Positions 14,966 through 24,006 of a stretch of 64,000 nt of DNA are shown here, piece by piece; the stretch's first letter is position 1; each line of letters starts with the position of its first letter. The translations under genes and the position numbers were made by a program. The notes under the pieces were generated by a model. It saw only the letters and a program-made list of their open reading frames with translations. It searched no databases and was not told the origin of the DNA. The stretch comes from Mycolicibacterium sp. P9-22 (GTDB lineage: Bacteria; Actinomycetota; Actinomycetes; Mycobacteriales; Mycobacteriaceae), in assembly GCF_008329585.1 (NCBI RefSeq), contig NZ_NPKP01000008.1, forward strand, positions 62,001 to 126,000, in the 5' to 3' direction.

Positions 14966-16849
14966 TCAGCGTAGTGGCTTGCTCAGGTCGTACACCGTGG
15001 CGCCACCGACATCGAGCTTGCCGAAGTTCTGCTGCACCCACTCGGTGATCTGGGTGCCCGACCCGTCCCGCTGCCCGCCCGGTCCGAACCGCTCTCCGGC
15101 GATGAAGTACCGCACATCCCCGGCCGCGACGTAGTCCTGGAACTGTTGCAGCGTCGGCGAATTGTCCCCGCCGGCGAAGCCGCCGATCGACATGATCGAG
15201 GCACCGCTCTTGAGCTCCAGATCCCCGGCCAGCATCGAGCCGACGGTCGCTGCCGCCCAACGGTTGTCCAGCCCGGTCAGCAGCTCCGCCAGCGCCGACT
15301 GGTCCACATCGGCGCCCGGCCTGGCGCGCCCTCCCGGACCACCGGGCCAGGAGTCGTGCTGCTGTGCCGGGCCGGATACCGACATCGGGCCGCTGCTGTT
15401 GCCGCCGGCGACGGTCGCCACCGCCCACGCGGCGCTGCCCGCGCCGCCGGCCAGTAGGGCCGCCGCGACCAGCACCGCACCGGCCGTCCGGCCCAGCCGG
15501 TGCGCCCCGAACACCAGTACCACCGCGACGGCCACCGCCACGATCAGCACTGACCACCGCACCACCGGCCACCATTGCGGAAGTCGTGCCAACAGGGCGA
15601 AGGCCCAGGCCCCGGTACCCGCCAGGGTCAGCGCGAGCACCATGCGCGCGGCCGGGTGTTCGCGGCGGCGCCACAGCTCGACCGCCGAAATCCCCACCAG
15701 CGCAGCGGTCGCCGGAGCAAGGGCCACCGTGTAGTACGGGTGGATGGTGCCGTCCATGAAGCTGAACACCGCACCGGTGACCAGCAGCCATCCGCCCCAC
15801 ATCAGCGCCGAGGCCCGCACCATGTCGGTGCGAGCGGCGCGCCGGGTGAGCCACAGCACCGCGATCAGACCGAGCAGGGCCGCCGGCAGCAGCCAGGACG
15901 CCTCGGCGCCCATGGACGCCCCGAAGAGTCTGCCGATACCCGGATCGCCGCCGAAGAACAGGTTCGCTCCCCCACCACCGGGTCCGCCCCTTCCGGGTCC
16001 GCCACCGGGCTGGCCCTGACCGACGATGCGGTCGATACCGTTGTAGCCGAATGCCAACTGCAGCAGGCTGTTGTCGCTCGACCCCGCGATATAGGGCCGG
16101 GCGTCCGCCGGCCACAGGCTCACCAACGCGATGTACCAGCCTGCCGAGACCACCGCGGCGACCAGCGCGACGAGTAGCGCGCCGATGCGCTTCCAGAACG
16201 TCATCGGTGCGGCGACGAGGAACACCAGGCCCAGGGCGGGCACCACCAGAAACGCCTGCAGCATCTTGGTCAGGAACGCGAAACCGACCGCGCACCCCGA
16301 CAATGCCACCCACCGCAGGCTGCCCTGCTGGGTCGCGCGCATCATGCAGTACGCCGCCACCACGAGCAGCAGCACCAGCAGCGCATCGGGATTGTTGTAC
16401 CGGAACATCAGCGCCGCCACCGGCGTCAGGGCCAGCGCGACACCGGCGATCAGCCCCGCCTCGGGCCCGCTGCCGCGCCGCACGGTGTGGAACAGCATGG
16501 CGACGGCCGCGACGCCCATCAGAGCCTGCGGCAGCAGCATGGTGAACTCGTTGAAGCCGAACAGCCTGCCGGACAGGCCCATTGCCCACAACGCCGCCGG
16601 CGGTTTGTCCACCGTGATGGCGTTGCCCGCGTCGAAGGACCCGAACAGCCAGGCCTTCCAATCCTGGGTGCCCGCCTGCGCGGCGGCGGCGTAGTAGCTG
16701 TTGGCCCAGCCCGTGGAGCCCAGTCCCCAGAGGTAGAGCACGGCGGTGCCGGCGAGCAACACCAGCAGCCCCGGCCGTTCCCAGCGCGCCCGCATCTCGG
16801 GCACGGGTGGCTGCTCGGCCGTCGTCCGAACTTCTGCAGTCATCGTCAT
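14966..16849 (-). CDS. ArnT/YkcB-like GT-C membrane glycosyltransferase (copy 1)
   Basis: 627 residues with about 12 predicted membrane segments. The first outer loop carries GWANSYYAAAAQAG and ITVDKPPAALWAMGLS, the Asp/DKPP pattern of ArnT-type polyprenyl-phosphate-sugar transferases. Next come RYNNPDALLVLLLV and a glycine-rich loop (QPGGGPGRGGPGGGG) between helices. The extracytoplasmic C-terminal domain ends in QQNFGKLDVGGATVYDLSKP. Start ATG 16849 has AGGA upstream; GTG 16861 is also in frame. Last gene of a three-gene operon; the GT2 gene just upstream would make the lipid-linked sugar it uses. Acceptor unknown. The loop sequence suggests relaxed selection there. Confidence 0.88.
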   Translation of the reverse strand: MTMTAEVRTTAEQPPVPEMRARWERPGLLVLLAGTAVLYLWGLGSTGWANSYYAAAAQAGTQDWKAWLFGSFDAGNAITVDKPPAALWAMGLSGRLFGFNEFTMLLPQALMGVAAVAMLFHTVRRGSGPEAGLIAGVALALTPVAALMFRYNNPDALLVLLLVVAAYCMMRATQQGSLRWVALSGCAVGFAFLTKMLQAFLVVPALGLVFLVAAPMTFWKRIGALLVALVAAVVSAGWYIALVSLWPADARPYIAGSSDNSLLQLAFGYNGIDRIVGQGQPGGGPGRGGPGGGGANLFFGGDPGIGRLFGASMGAEASWLLPAALLGLIAVLWLTRRAARTDMVRASALMWGGWLLVTGAVFSFMDGTIHPYYTVALAPATAALVGISAVELWRRREHPAARMVLALTLAGTGAWAFALLARLPQWWPVVRWSVLIVAVAVAVVLVFGAHRLGRTAGAVLVAAALLAGGAGSAAWAVATVAGGNSSGPMSVSGPAQQHDSWPGGPGGRARPGADVDQSALAELLTGLDNRWAAATVGSMLAGDLELKSGASIMSIGGFAGGDNSPTLQQFQDYVAAGDVRYFIAGERFGPGGQRDGSGTQITEWVQQNFGKLDVGGATVYDLSKPLR

Positions 16850-16870
16850 GTCAATCCTCACGTTGTCGGG

Positions 16871-18097
16871 TCAGCGGCGGCGGGGGTGGAAGACCCAGCC
16901 GCGTAGCAGCACGAAGCGCGCCACGGTGGCCACCAGATTGGCGACCACCAGCACGGATGTCTCCAGCAGTTGGTCGGGCCGATCTGTCACGGCGTGCAGT
17001 CCGGCCAGCGAGCCGCTGGTGATGGCCAGCGCGATGGCGAACACGATGAGACCTTCGACATGGTGCCGGGCGACCGCGCCGGCGCCCCGCACGCCGAAGG
17101 TGAACCGCCGGTTGGCCGCGGTATTGCCGATCGCGGTCAGCAGCAGCGCCAGCAGATTGGCCAGCTGGGCGCCGAGGAGTCCGTGCAGCATCAGGAACAG
17201 CACCAGGTAGGCCGCGGTGGACAGCACACCCACGGTGCCGAACCGCACGACCTGGCGCAGCAGGGAGCCCGGTGCCGCCGCGCGCCGCGAACCGAGTTGG
17301 GCAGCAATGGCGTTGACCGGGATGGAGCCGTCGGTGAACCCGCGCAGCAGCCGTCCGATGCCGCGCAGGTCGGCCTTGGCGGTGGCCACGATGTCCACCC
17401 GGCTGTCCGGGTCGTCGACCCAGTCCACCGGAACCTCGTGGATGCGCAGGCCACTGCGTTCGGCCAGCACCAGCAGTTCGGTGTCGAAGAACCAGCCGGT
17501 GTCGGCGACATAGGGAAGGAGTTCGCGGGCGACATCGGCCCGGATTGCCTTGAAACCGCATTGCGCGTCGGAGAAGCCGGCGGACAGCGTCGACTTGAGG
17601 ATCAGGTTGTAGCAGCGTGAGATGAACTCCCGTTTGGCGCCACGGACGACGCGTGAGCTGCGGTTGAGCCGGGTGCCGATGGCCAGGTCGGAATGACCGG
17701 ACAACAGCGGGGCCACCAACGGCGCCAGCGCGGCCAGATCGGTGGACAGATCGACGTCCATGTAGGCCAACACCGGCGCGTCCGATTCGCTCCACACCTT
17801 GTGCAGCGCGCGCCCGCGCCCCTTCTCCTCCAGCCGCACCATGCGCACACCCTCGAGTTCGACGGCGAGTGCCGCGGCGATGCGGGAAGTGTCATCGGTG
17901 CTGGCGTTGTCGGCGATGGTGATCCGGACCGCGAAGGTGAAGCTGTCGCGCAGGTGCCGATGCAGCCTGCGCACCGAGTTCTCCAGCGTCGCTTGTTCAT
18001 TGAAGACCGGCACCACGATGTCGACGACCGGCACACCGGGGATGGTCAGTGCGACGTTGGGGCGTGCCGCGGAGAGGATCTCGGTCATGGTGTCCAT
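16871..18097 (-). CDS. GT2 polyprenyl-phosphate glycosyltransferase fused to a GtrA domain
   Basis: 408 residues. The N-terminal half (about 25-240) is a DPM1/DPG-like GT2: VVDIVVPVFNEQATLENS, IADNASTDDTS, the DxD-type AYMDVDLSTDL and SDAQCGFKAIRAD. The C-terminal part (about 285-400) has four membrane helices of the GtrA type (VVRFGTVGVLSTAAYLVLF, NTAANRRFTFG, GWVFHPRRR). The fusion would make and perhaps flip a polyprenyl-phosphate hexose for the two GT-C enzymes flanking it. ATG 18097 and ATG 18088 are both possible; neither has a strong ribosome site. Confidence 0.9.
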   Translation of the reverse strand: MDTMTEILSAARPNVALTIPGVPVVDIVVPVFNEQATLENSVRRLHRHLRDSFTFAVRITIADNASTDDTSRIAAALAVELEGVRMVRLEEKGRGRALHKVWSESDAPVLAYMDVDLSTDLAALAPLVAPLLSGHSDLAIGTRLNRSSRVVRGAKREFISRCYNLILKSTLSAGFSDAQCGFKAIRADVARELLPYVADTGWFFDTELLVLAERSGLRIHEVPVDWVDDPDSRVDIVATAKADLRGIGRLLRGFTDGSIPVNAIAAQLGSRRAAAPGSLLRQVVRFGTVGVLSTAAYLVLFLMLHGLLGAQLANLLALLLTAIGNTAANRRFTFGVRGAGAVARHHVEGLIVFAIALAITSGSLAGLHAVTDRPDQLLETSVLVVANLVATVARFVLLRGWVFHPRRR

Positions 18098-18144
18098 GCT
18101 CGGTGCCCGCGTTGTGCCGTCCGTTGGCGCCAGCTGTGTGCCGG

Positions 18145-19980
18145 CTATGAGTCGGAACCGGGGTCGGTGAGGTCATAGACAACGGTGCCGCCGACGGTCC
18201 TCGGGACGAAGTTGCGCGCAACCCAGTCCGCGATGTCCACCGCGGCGTCGCTGCCGCCGTGGTCGGAGCGCGAAGTGGCCATGATGCGCGATTCGATGAA
18301 GTAGTGGATGTGCCCGCCGGCCACCAGCCGGGAGAACTCAGCCAGGCTGGGCGCGGGGTCGGTGCCGTTGAACCCGCCGACCGCCATCACCGGGACGCCG
18401 GCGGCCAGCTGGTAGCCCGCCGCATTGTTGGAGCCCACCGCCGCGGCCGGCCAGGTATGGCGTGCGGCGTCCGCGGTCAGCAGCGCGGTGAGCTGCGGTG
18501 CCGGTTCCGGTGCATCCAGGAAGGCGGGTGCGAAACCGCCATCTCGCGACGGTCCGACCATCGGGATGGCCCCCTGGTGCGGGGCCGCCGCGGTGGCCAG
18601 CGAGTAGCCGACGGGCCCGGCCAGGATCGCCGCGGCCGCCAGCACCGCGACGAGGCCGTCGACCGGTCTCGGCAGCCGGGCGCTGACCAGGATCAGTACC
18701 GCCGCGGTCACCCCGACCACCGCGATCGTGGGCCGCAGCCATGGCATCCAGTCGGGCCGGCGTGCCAGCAGCACCACCGCCAGGGTGATCGTCACCAGCA
18801 CCGTGGCGGCCAGCGCGGTTGCACAGGGGGGTTTGTTCCGGTTGCGCCACAACAACTCCGATCCGATGCCCAGACAGGCGGCGATCGCCGGCGCCAGTGC
18901 CACCGTGTAGTACGAGTGCACGATCCCGTTGGCGTAGCTGAACACCGCGGCCGTCACCACCAGCCAGCCGGCCCAGACGATCAGCGCCGCCCGAGCCGGA
19001 TCGGTGCGCGGCGCCCGTCGCGTCAGGACGAAACCGGCGCCGGCGCAGATCAGCGCAGCAGGCAGCAGCCACCCGATATCGGCACCCATCCCGGCGCCCA
19101 GCAGCCGGCCCCAGCCGACGTCGAAGTTGAGGTTGCCCAGCCCGCCGGTCTCGGCTCCGGTCAGCCGGCCCAGCCCGTTGTAGCCCAGTGCCAGTTCGAC
19201 GATGCTGTTGTGCTGCGATCCACCGATATAGGGGCGACGCTCGGCCGGCCACAGTTCGACCAGCAACAGGTACCAGCCTCCCGAAACCACGAGTGCGGCA
19301 ACGCCGCTGCCGAGCCGCAGGATCCGGTTTCGCAATGGAGCGGCCGCACAGATCAGGTAGGCGGCCGCGAATGCCGGCAGGACCAGGAAGGCCTGCAGCA
19401 TCTTGGCCAGGAAGGCCAATCCGGTGAGCGCGCCGACGGCGACCAGCCACCACCGCCCAGCGTCGGGCGCGCAGGCGCGTTGCACGCAGTACGCCGCGGC
19501 CACCAGCAACAGCACCAGCAGCGCGTCGGGATTGTTGAATCGGAACATCAACGCCGCCACTGGTGTCGATGCCAGCGCGGCACCGGCGAGCAGTGCCGCA
19601 CCGGGACCGCTGACCCGTCGCACGGCCGCGTACACGACAGCAACCGAGGCCACCCCCATCAACGCCTGCGGTATGAGCACGCTCCACGAATTGAATCCGA
19701 ACAGCCGCGCCGACAGACCCATCACCCACAGCGCCGCGGGGGTCTTGTCGACGGTGATGGCGTTGGCCGCATCGCTGGATCCGAACAGCCACGCCGTCCA
19801 GCTCTGGCTTCCGGCCTGGACCGCCGCGGAGTAGAAGCTGTTGGCCCAGCCGTTGACCGACAGGTTCGCAAGGTACAGCGCCGCCGTCGCGACCAGCAGA
19901 ATCCCGAATGCAAGACGTTCGCCGCCCTGCCGCCGCGGCGGTGATGCCGTGACCGGAGCACGCGTGAGTACGGCAGTCAT
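18145..19980 (-). CDS. ArnT/YkcB-like GT-C membrane glycosyltransferase (copy 2)
   Basis: 611 residues, paralog of the 14966 gene with the same order of motifs: GWANSFYSAAVQAG, ITVDKTPAALWVMGLS, RFNNPDALLVLLLV, AKMLQAFLVLPA and a C-terminal AVGGFNGTDPAPSLAEF domain ending GGTVVYDLTDPG. The DKPP of copy 1 is DKTP here. It lacks the Gly/Pro-rich loop of copy 1. First gene of the glycosyltransferase operon, 51 bases after the kinase stop, so it may be co-transcribed with the two-component genes. Two different acceptors, or two successive additions, are plausible. Confidence 0.88.
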   Translation of the reverse strand: MTAVLTRAPVTASPPRRQGGERLAFGILLVATAALYLANLSVNGWANSFYSAAVQAGSQSWTAWLFGSSDAANAITVDKTPAALWVMGLSARLFGFNSWSVLIPQALMGVASVAVVYAAVRRVSGPGAALLAGAALASTPVAALMFRFNNPDALLVLLLVAAAYCVQRACAPDAGRWWLVAVGALTGLAFLAKMLQAFLVLPAFAAAYLICAAAPLRNRILRLGSGVAALVVSGGWYLLLVELWPAERRPYIGGSQHNSIVELALGYNGLGRLTGAETGGLGNLNFDVGWGRLLGAGMGADIGWLLPAALICAGAGFVLTRRAPRTDPARAALIVWAGWLVVTAAVFSYANGIVHSYYTVALAPAIAACLGIGSELLWRNRNKPPCATALAATVLVTITLAVVLLARRPDWMPWLRPTIAVVGVTAAVLILVSARLPRPVDGLVAVLAAAAILAGPVGYSLATAAAPHQGAIPMVGPSRDGGFAPAFLDAPEPAPQLTALLTADAARHTWPAAAVGSNNAAGYQLAAGVPVMAVGGFNGTDPAPSLAEFSRLVAGGHIHYFIESRIMATSRSDHGGSDAAVDIADWVARNFVPRTVGGTVVYDLTDPGSDS

Positions 19981-20031
19981 CCAACGATTCTGGGGTGCGC
20001 CGCTACGCCCTGTATGTGCCCGGGCTGTGCG

Positions 20032-21576
20032 TCAGCTGTGACCGTCGGCGGGCAGCGTGATCACGAACCGGGTATCACCGGGGACACTGTGCAGGTCGAT
20101 CTTGCCGCGGTGCGCCTTGATCACGGCCGCGACGATCGCCAGGCCCAGTCCGGTGCTGCCGCCGCGCCGGGAGCGCGACGAGTCACCGCGAGCGAACCGC
20201 TCGAACACCTCCGGTTGCAACGCTTCCGGGATACCGGGGCCGTCATCGGTCACCGAGAGCACCGCGGCGCCATCGCTTCTCGTCGTCACCGAGGTGGTGA
20301 CGGTGGTGCCTGCCGGGGTGTGCACCCTGGCATTGGTCAGCAGATTGGTGAGCACCTGGTGCAGGCGGGCCGGGTCGCCGGTGACCTGCACCGAATCATC
20401 GGGCAGCTCGAGGGTCCACTGGTGCTCGGGCCCGGCGGCATGGGCGTCGCTGACCGCGTCGGCGACCACCCGGACCAGATCGACCGGGGCCCGTTCCAGC
20501 GGACGTCCCTCATCGAGGCGGGCCAGCAGCAGCATGTCCTCGACCAGGGTGGTCAGGCGCTGGGTCTCGGATTCGACCCGGCTCATCGCGTGCGCGACGT
20601 CCTCGGGCAGTTCATCGCGTTTACGTTGTGCCAGTTCGGTGTAGCCGCGGATCGCCGCCAACGGGGTGCGCAGCTCATGGCTGGCATCGGAGACGAACTG
20701 CCGGACCCGGGTCTCGCTGGCATGGCGCGCGGACAGCGCGCCGGCGATGCGGTCCAGCATCCGGTTCAGCGCCGAGCCCAGCTGGCCGACCTCGGTGTGC
20801 GCACCGTCGGGATCGACGGGCACGATCGGGGTCGGCAACCGCACCTCACCCTTGTCGAGTTCGAGGTCGGCGACCTTCCGCGCTGCGGCCGACACCTTTG
20901 ACAGCGGCTCCAGCTGGCGGCGGATGATCCAGATCCCGGCGGCGGTGGCGGCGGCCAGCGCGATGGCCGAGACCACGCAGAACATCAGCAACACCCACAG
21001 CAGGGTTTCGTCGACGATGGTGGTGGGCAGCCCGACCACGACGCGGTGCATGCCGTGCCTCGGCTGCCCCGATATCACCCGGTAGGAGCCCAGCCCGTCG
21101 AGGTTGACGGTGACCGGGATGCGGTCCGGCGGAACCTGGCTCAATTGTGCGGAAGCCGCCGGGCTGATATCGGCGGTGGCGCCCTCGGAGGTGATGACAC
21201 CGCCGTCGATGTCGACTCCCCCGTCGCTACCGCCTCGGGGCCCGATGACCGCCCCGACGGTGTTGATCGCCTGCCCTGGCGCGTTGAGAAATCCCGGGCC
21301 AGGGCCCTGCTCGGGATCGAACCGGAACCGGATCTGCGGGGCGGTCCTGCCCGGCGGCGGCGGCAGGTGGAACGGTGGTGGCAGTTCCATGATCCCGACC
21401 GAGCGACGGGCGGCCTCGACGAGCTGGGTGTCGAGCTGTCGCATCAGGAATCGCTGCAACGCGAATTCGGTGGCGACACCGATGGCCACGCAGACCAACG
21501 CCAGCAGGAGAACCTGGGTGACCAGCAGCCGCATCCGCAGCGTCCAGGTGCGCGGTGCGAGCAGGCGGCTGCTCAT
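20032..21576 (-). CDS. Membrane sensor histidine kinase
   Basis: 514 residues. Membrane helix at about 16-38, an outer sensor loop of about 150 residues with the proline-rich PPPFHLPPPPGR, a second helix at about 192-217, HAMP, then HisKA with SDASHELRTPLA (phospho-acceptor His300). The ATPase domain has N-box LTNLLTNARVH, G1 DDGPGIP, F-box FERFARGD and G2 GSTGLGLAIV. All catalytic boxes are intact. It starts 4 bases after the regulator stop, so they form one operon; the signal is unknown. In layout it matches Mtb TrcS/PrrB-class kinases. Confidence 0.93.
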   Translation of the reverse strand: MSSRLLAPRTWTLRMRLLVTQVLLLALVCVAIGVATEFALQRFLMRQLDTQLVEAARRSVGIMELPPPFHLPPPPGRTAPQIRFRFDPEQGPGPGFLNAPGQAINTVGAVIGPRGGSDGGVDIDGGVITSEGATADISPAASAQLSQVPPDRIPVTVNLDGLGSYRVISGQPRHGMHRVVVGLPTTIVDETLLWVLLMFCVVSAIALAAATAAGIWIIRRQLEPLSKVSAAARKVADLELDKGEVRLPTPIVPVDPDGAHTEVGQLGSALNRMLDRIAGALSARHASETRVRQFVSDASHELRTPLAAIRGYTELAQRKRDELPEDVAHAMSRVESETQRLTTLVEDMLLLARLDEGRPLERAPVDLVRVVADAVSDAHAAGPEHQWTLELPDDSVQVTGDPARLHQVLTNLLTNARVHTPAGTTVTTSVTTRSDGAAVLSVTDDGPGIPEALQPEVFERFARGDSSRSRRGGSTGLGLAIVAAVIKAHRGKIDLHSVPGDTRFVITLPADGHS

Positions 21577-21580
21577 CGAA

Positions 21581-22318
21581 TCAGCGCGGCGGACGCAGGA
21601 CGTATCCGGCGCCGCGCAGGGTGTGGATCATCGGTTCGCGCCCGCTGTCGATCTTCTTGCGCAGATACGACACATACAGTTCGACGATGTTGGACCGGCC
21701 ACCGAAGTCGTAGCTCCACACCCGATCGAGGATCTGGGCCTTGCTCAGCACCCGCTTGGCGTTGCGCATCATGAACCGCAGCAATTCGAATTCCGTTGCG
21801 GTGAGCGAGATCGGTTCGCCGGCCCTGGTCACCTCGTGGCTGTCCTCGTCGAGCACCAGATCGCCGACCACGATCTGGGCATCACTTGCATCGTTGGCCA
21901 CCCCTGTGCGGCGCAACAGCGCCCGCAGCCGCAGCACGACTTCCTCGATGCTGAACGGTTTGGTCACGTAGTCGTCGCCGCCGGCGGTGAGTCCGGCGAT
22001 CCGGTCCTCCAGCGAGTCCTTGGCCGTCAGCAGCAGCAACGGCAGACCGGGCTGCATCTCCCGCAGCCGGCGCAGCACGTCGAGCCCGCTCATATCCGGC
22101 AGCATCACGTCGAGCACCACGACGTCCGGCGGGTTGTCGCGCGCGAGTTCGATGGCGCCGGCACCGTCACCGGCCGTCGCGATATCCCATCCTTCGTAGC
22201 GCAGCGCCATCGAGACCAACTCGGCGAGCACAGGCTCGTCGTCGACGACGAGAACCTGGATCGGCCTACCGTCGGCGCGGTGCATCACCGCGCGCGCCGG
22301 TGCCTCATGGGACGTCAT
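21581..22318 (-). CDS. OmpR/PhoP-family response regulator
   Basis: 245 residues. Receiver domain at about 20-135 with the acidic pair DDE (26-28), phospho-acceptor Asp70 (VVLDVMLPDMSG), Thr and Lys in LLLTAKD and YVTKPFS. The C-terminal winged helix has LTATEFELLRFMMRN, RVWSYDFGGRSNIVELYVSYLRKKID and THLRGAGYVL-like ends. The first about 18 residues are extra and an internal ATG at codon 12 could be the true start. GATAAT lies six bases before ATG 22318, so the mRNA is probably leaderless. Likely controls the following glycosyltransferase genes, by position. Confidence 0.93.
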   Translation of the reverse strand: MTSHEAPARAVMHRADGRPIQVLVVDDEPVLAELVSMALRYEGWDIATAGDGAGAIELARDNPPDVVVLDVMLPDMSGLDVLRRLREMQPGLPLLLLTAKDSLEDRIAGLTAGGDDYVTKPFSIEEVVLRLRALLRRTGVANDASDAQIVVGDLVLDEDSHEVTRAGEPISLTATEFELLRFMMRNAKRVLSKAQILDRVWSYDFGGRSNIVELYVSYLRKKIDSGREPMIHTLRGAGYVLRPPR

Positions 22319-22324
22319 ATCTCC

Positions 22325-22330
22325 ATTATC
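22325..22330 (-). promoter_or_regulatory. -10 element of the two-component operon
   Basis: GATAAT matches TATAAT at five of six positions and ends six bases before the response-regulator ATG. GGAGAT between them is too near the ATG to act as a normal ribosome site, which again points to a leaderless transcript. No clear -35. Confidence 0.45.
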
Positions 22331-22446
22331 GGCACTCCGGTAGGCGCACCCTGTGCCATTCCTATGCGCGGGCTGTGAAATTTCCGCTCATCGCGTTCCG
22401 ATGTGTTGCACAGCCGGCACCCAGCCGTGCTGGGCAGGGTGGTCGC

Positions 22447-22617
22447 ATGGCAGCTGAGTGGGACCGACGTCAGACGGTGCTGGCCGTGCTGGTCGCCGTG
22501 GTCATCGGCATGTTCGGCGGCGGGTCGATCTACGCCGCGTCCGACGGCCAGGACGACAGCGGTGGGCCGGGCGGATTCGGTCCGCACGGCCCACCGCCGA
22601 GGTCGCAGAGCAGGTAG
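22447..22617 (+). CDS. Small single-helix envelope protein with Gly/Pro-rich tail
   Basis: 56 residues: a short charged start (MAAEWDRRQ), one hydrophobic helix (TVLAVLVAVVIGMFGGGSIYA) and a hydrophilic outer tail rich in Gly and Pro (GGPGGFGPHGPPPRSQSR). AGGGTGG precedes ATG 22447. It diverges from the response regulator and ends two bases before the convergent secreted-protein gene. No family recognised. The helix-plus-tail layout and the ribosome site support a real gene, but it is short and could be spurious. Confidence 0.5.
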   Translation: MAAEWDRRQTVLAVLVAVVIGMFGGGSIYAASDGQDDSGGPGGFGPHGPPPRSQSR

Positions 22618-22618
22618 A

Positions 22619-22858
22619 TCAGGGGGCCGGGGGCACCGTGGTGGTCGTGGTGTAAGTGGGAGTCTCGGCCTCCAGAGTCGGGCCCTCGGTGGGCGCCTCC
22701 GTCACCTCTGTCACGATGCCCGGCACCGTCGGGGTCGGCAGGAACGGATCCGGGTCCGCGCTGAACGTGGTGGTCTGGACTGCGGAAATGCCGGTCATTG
22801 CCAACACTGCACCGACGCCCGCGCCCGCAAACAGCAGCTTCAGTTTGTTCGATGTCAT
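22619..22858 (-). CDS. Small secreted Thr/Pro-rich protein
   Basis: 79 residues. N-terminal signal sequence or anchor (NKLKLLFAGAGVGAVLAMTGISAV), then a low-complexity acidic tail of Pro, Thr and Glu ending in TYTTTTTVPPAP. The start is ATG 22858; a longer frame upstream lacks a signal-like start. GGGGG precedes the start at about ten bases. The tail resembles O-mannosylation-prone regions of mycobacterial exported proteins, which is of interest next to membrane glycosyltransferases. No function known. Confidence 0.6.
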   Translation of the reverse strand: MTSNKLKLLFAGAGVGAVLAMTGISAVQTTTFSADPDPFLPTPTVPGIVTEVTEAPTEGPTLEAETPTYTTTTTVPPAP

Positions 22859-23028
22859 GCCGAGTGGATTACCCCCGGCCCCGGGCATGAAACACCTGGA
22901 CGCGTGTATTCACCTCCGCTTGACCGGCGCACGGCGGCCCCGGAAAGGGCTGTTCGCCGCGCCTCACGCACTCGCGACGCGTCCATCTCCTACCCTGTCC
23001 GCATGCAGCCCAGCAGCGGATCCACCGC

Positions 23029-24006
23029 ATGACCCGGTTCCTGGCGCGCCGGCTGCTCAATTACGTCATCCTGCTGGCGCTCGCCTCGATCCTCGCTTTC
23101 ACACTGACCTCGCTGACGTTCTCCCCGCTGGACAGCCTGCTGGAACGCAACCCGCGGCCTCCGCAGGCGGTCATCGACGCCAAGGCCGCCGAGCTGAACC
23201 TCGACAAGCCGATCCCGGTGCGTTACGCGGACTGGGTGACCGGCGCCGTCCGCGGCGACTTCGGCACCACCGTCGCGGGGCAGCCGGTCACCGACGAACT
23301 GTGGCGCCGAATCGGGGTGAGTCTGCGGCTGGTGCTGATCGGGTCGGTCATCGGCACGATCATCGGCGTCGTCGTCGGTGCGTGGGGCGCCATCCGGCAG
23401 TACCGCTTCTCCGATCGCGCCATCACCGTGGCCTCGTTGCTGATCATCAGCGCCCCCACGTTCGTGATCGCCAACCTGCTGATCCTCGGTGCGCTGAAGG
23501 TGAATTCGATACTCGGGGTGCAATTGTTCGAATACACCGGGGAGACATCGCCGGATGCGGTGGGCGGGTGGTGGAATCAGTTCGCGGACCGGGTGCAACA
23601 TCTGGTGTTGCCGACGTTCACGCTGGCGCTGGCCTCCATCGCCGGGTTCAGCCGTTACCAGCGCAACGCCATGCTCGATGTGCTGGGACAGGACTTCATC
23701 CGGACGGCGCGGGCCAAGGGCCTCACCCGCCGCCAGGCCCTGTTCAGACACGGGTTGCGCACGGCGCTGATCCCGATGGCCACCCTGTTCGCCTACAGCG
23801 TCGGCGGCCTGTTCACCGGCGCGGTGTTCGTGGAGAAGATCTTCGGCTGGCACGGCATGGGCGAGTGGGTGATTCAGGGCATCACCACCCAGGACACCAA
23901 TATCGTGGTGGCGATCACGGTCTTCACCGGGGTGACCATCCTGCTCGCGGGTCTGCTCTCCGATGTCATCTACGCCGCGCTGGATCCCCGGGTGCGTGTG
24001 GGATGA
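23029..24006 (+). CDS. oppB: Oligopeptide ABC transporter permease OppB
   Basis: 325 residues, DppB/OppB family. N-terminal helix YVILLALASILAFTLTSLTF, a large outer loop with SPLDSLLERNPRPPQAV, then five helices and the coupling loop RTARAKGLTRRQALFRHGLRTALIP. First gene of oppBCDA, the same order as Mtb Rv1283c-Rv1280c. ATG 23029 has GCGGA upstream. Imports peptides across the membrane together with OppC and the dual ATPase OppD. Confidence 0.95.
   Translation: MTRFLARRLLNYVILLALASILAFTLTSLTFSPLDSLLERNPRPPQAVIDAKAAELNLDKPIPVRYADWVTGAVRGDFGTTVAGQPVTDELWRRIGVSLRLVLIGSVIGTIIGVVVGAWGAIRQYRFSDRAITVASLLIISAPTFVIANLLILGALKVNSILGVQLFEYTGETSPDAVGGWWNQFADRVQHLVLPTFTLALASIAGFSRYQRNAMLDVLGQDFIRTARAKGLTRRQALFRHGLRTALIPMATLFAYSVGGLFTGAVFVEKIFGWHGMGEWVIQGITTQDTNIVVAITVFTGVTILLAGLLSDVIYAALDPRVRVG

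Noticed and set aside
23002..23031. Nine-residue frame (MQPSSGSTA) overlapping the oppB start by ATGA
   Set aside because: There is no -10 at leaderless distance and no ribosome site, and such overlaps are frequent in high-GC DNA; it is not called a gene.
22656..24003. Long open frame upstream of oppC in the same reading frame
   Set aside because: It overlaps oppB throughout and translates to Arg/Pro-rich noise until the ATG at 24003, where the OppC fold begins.
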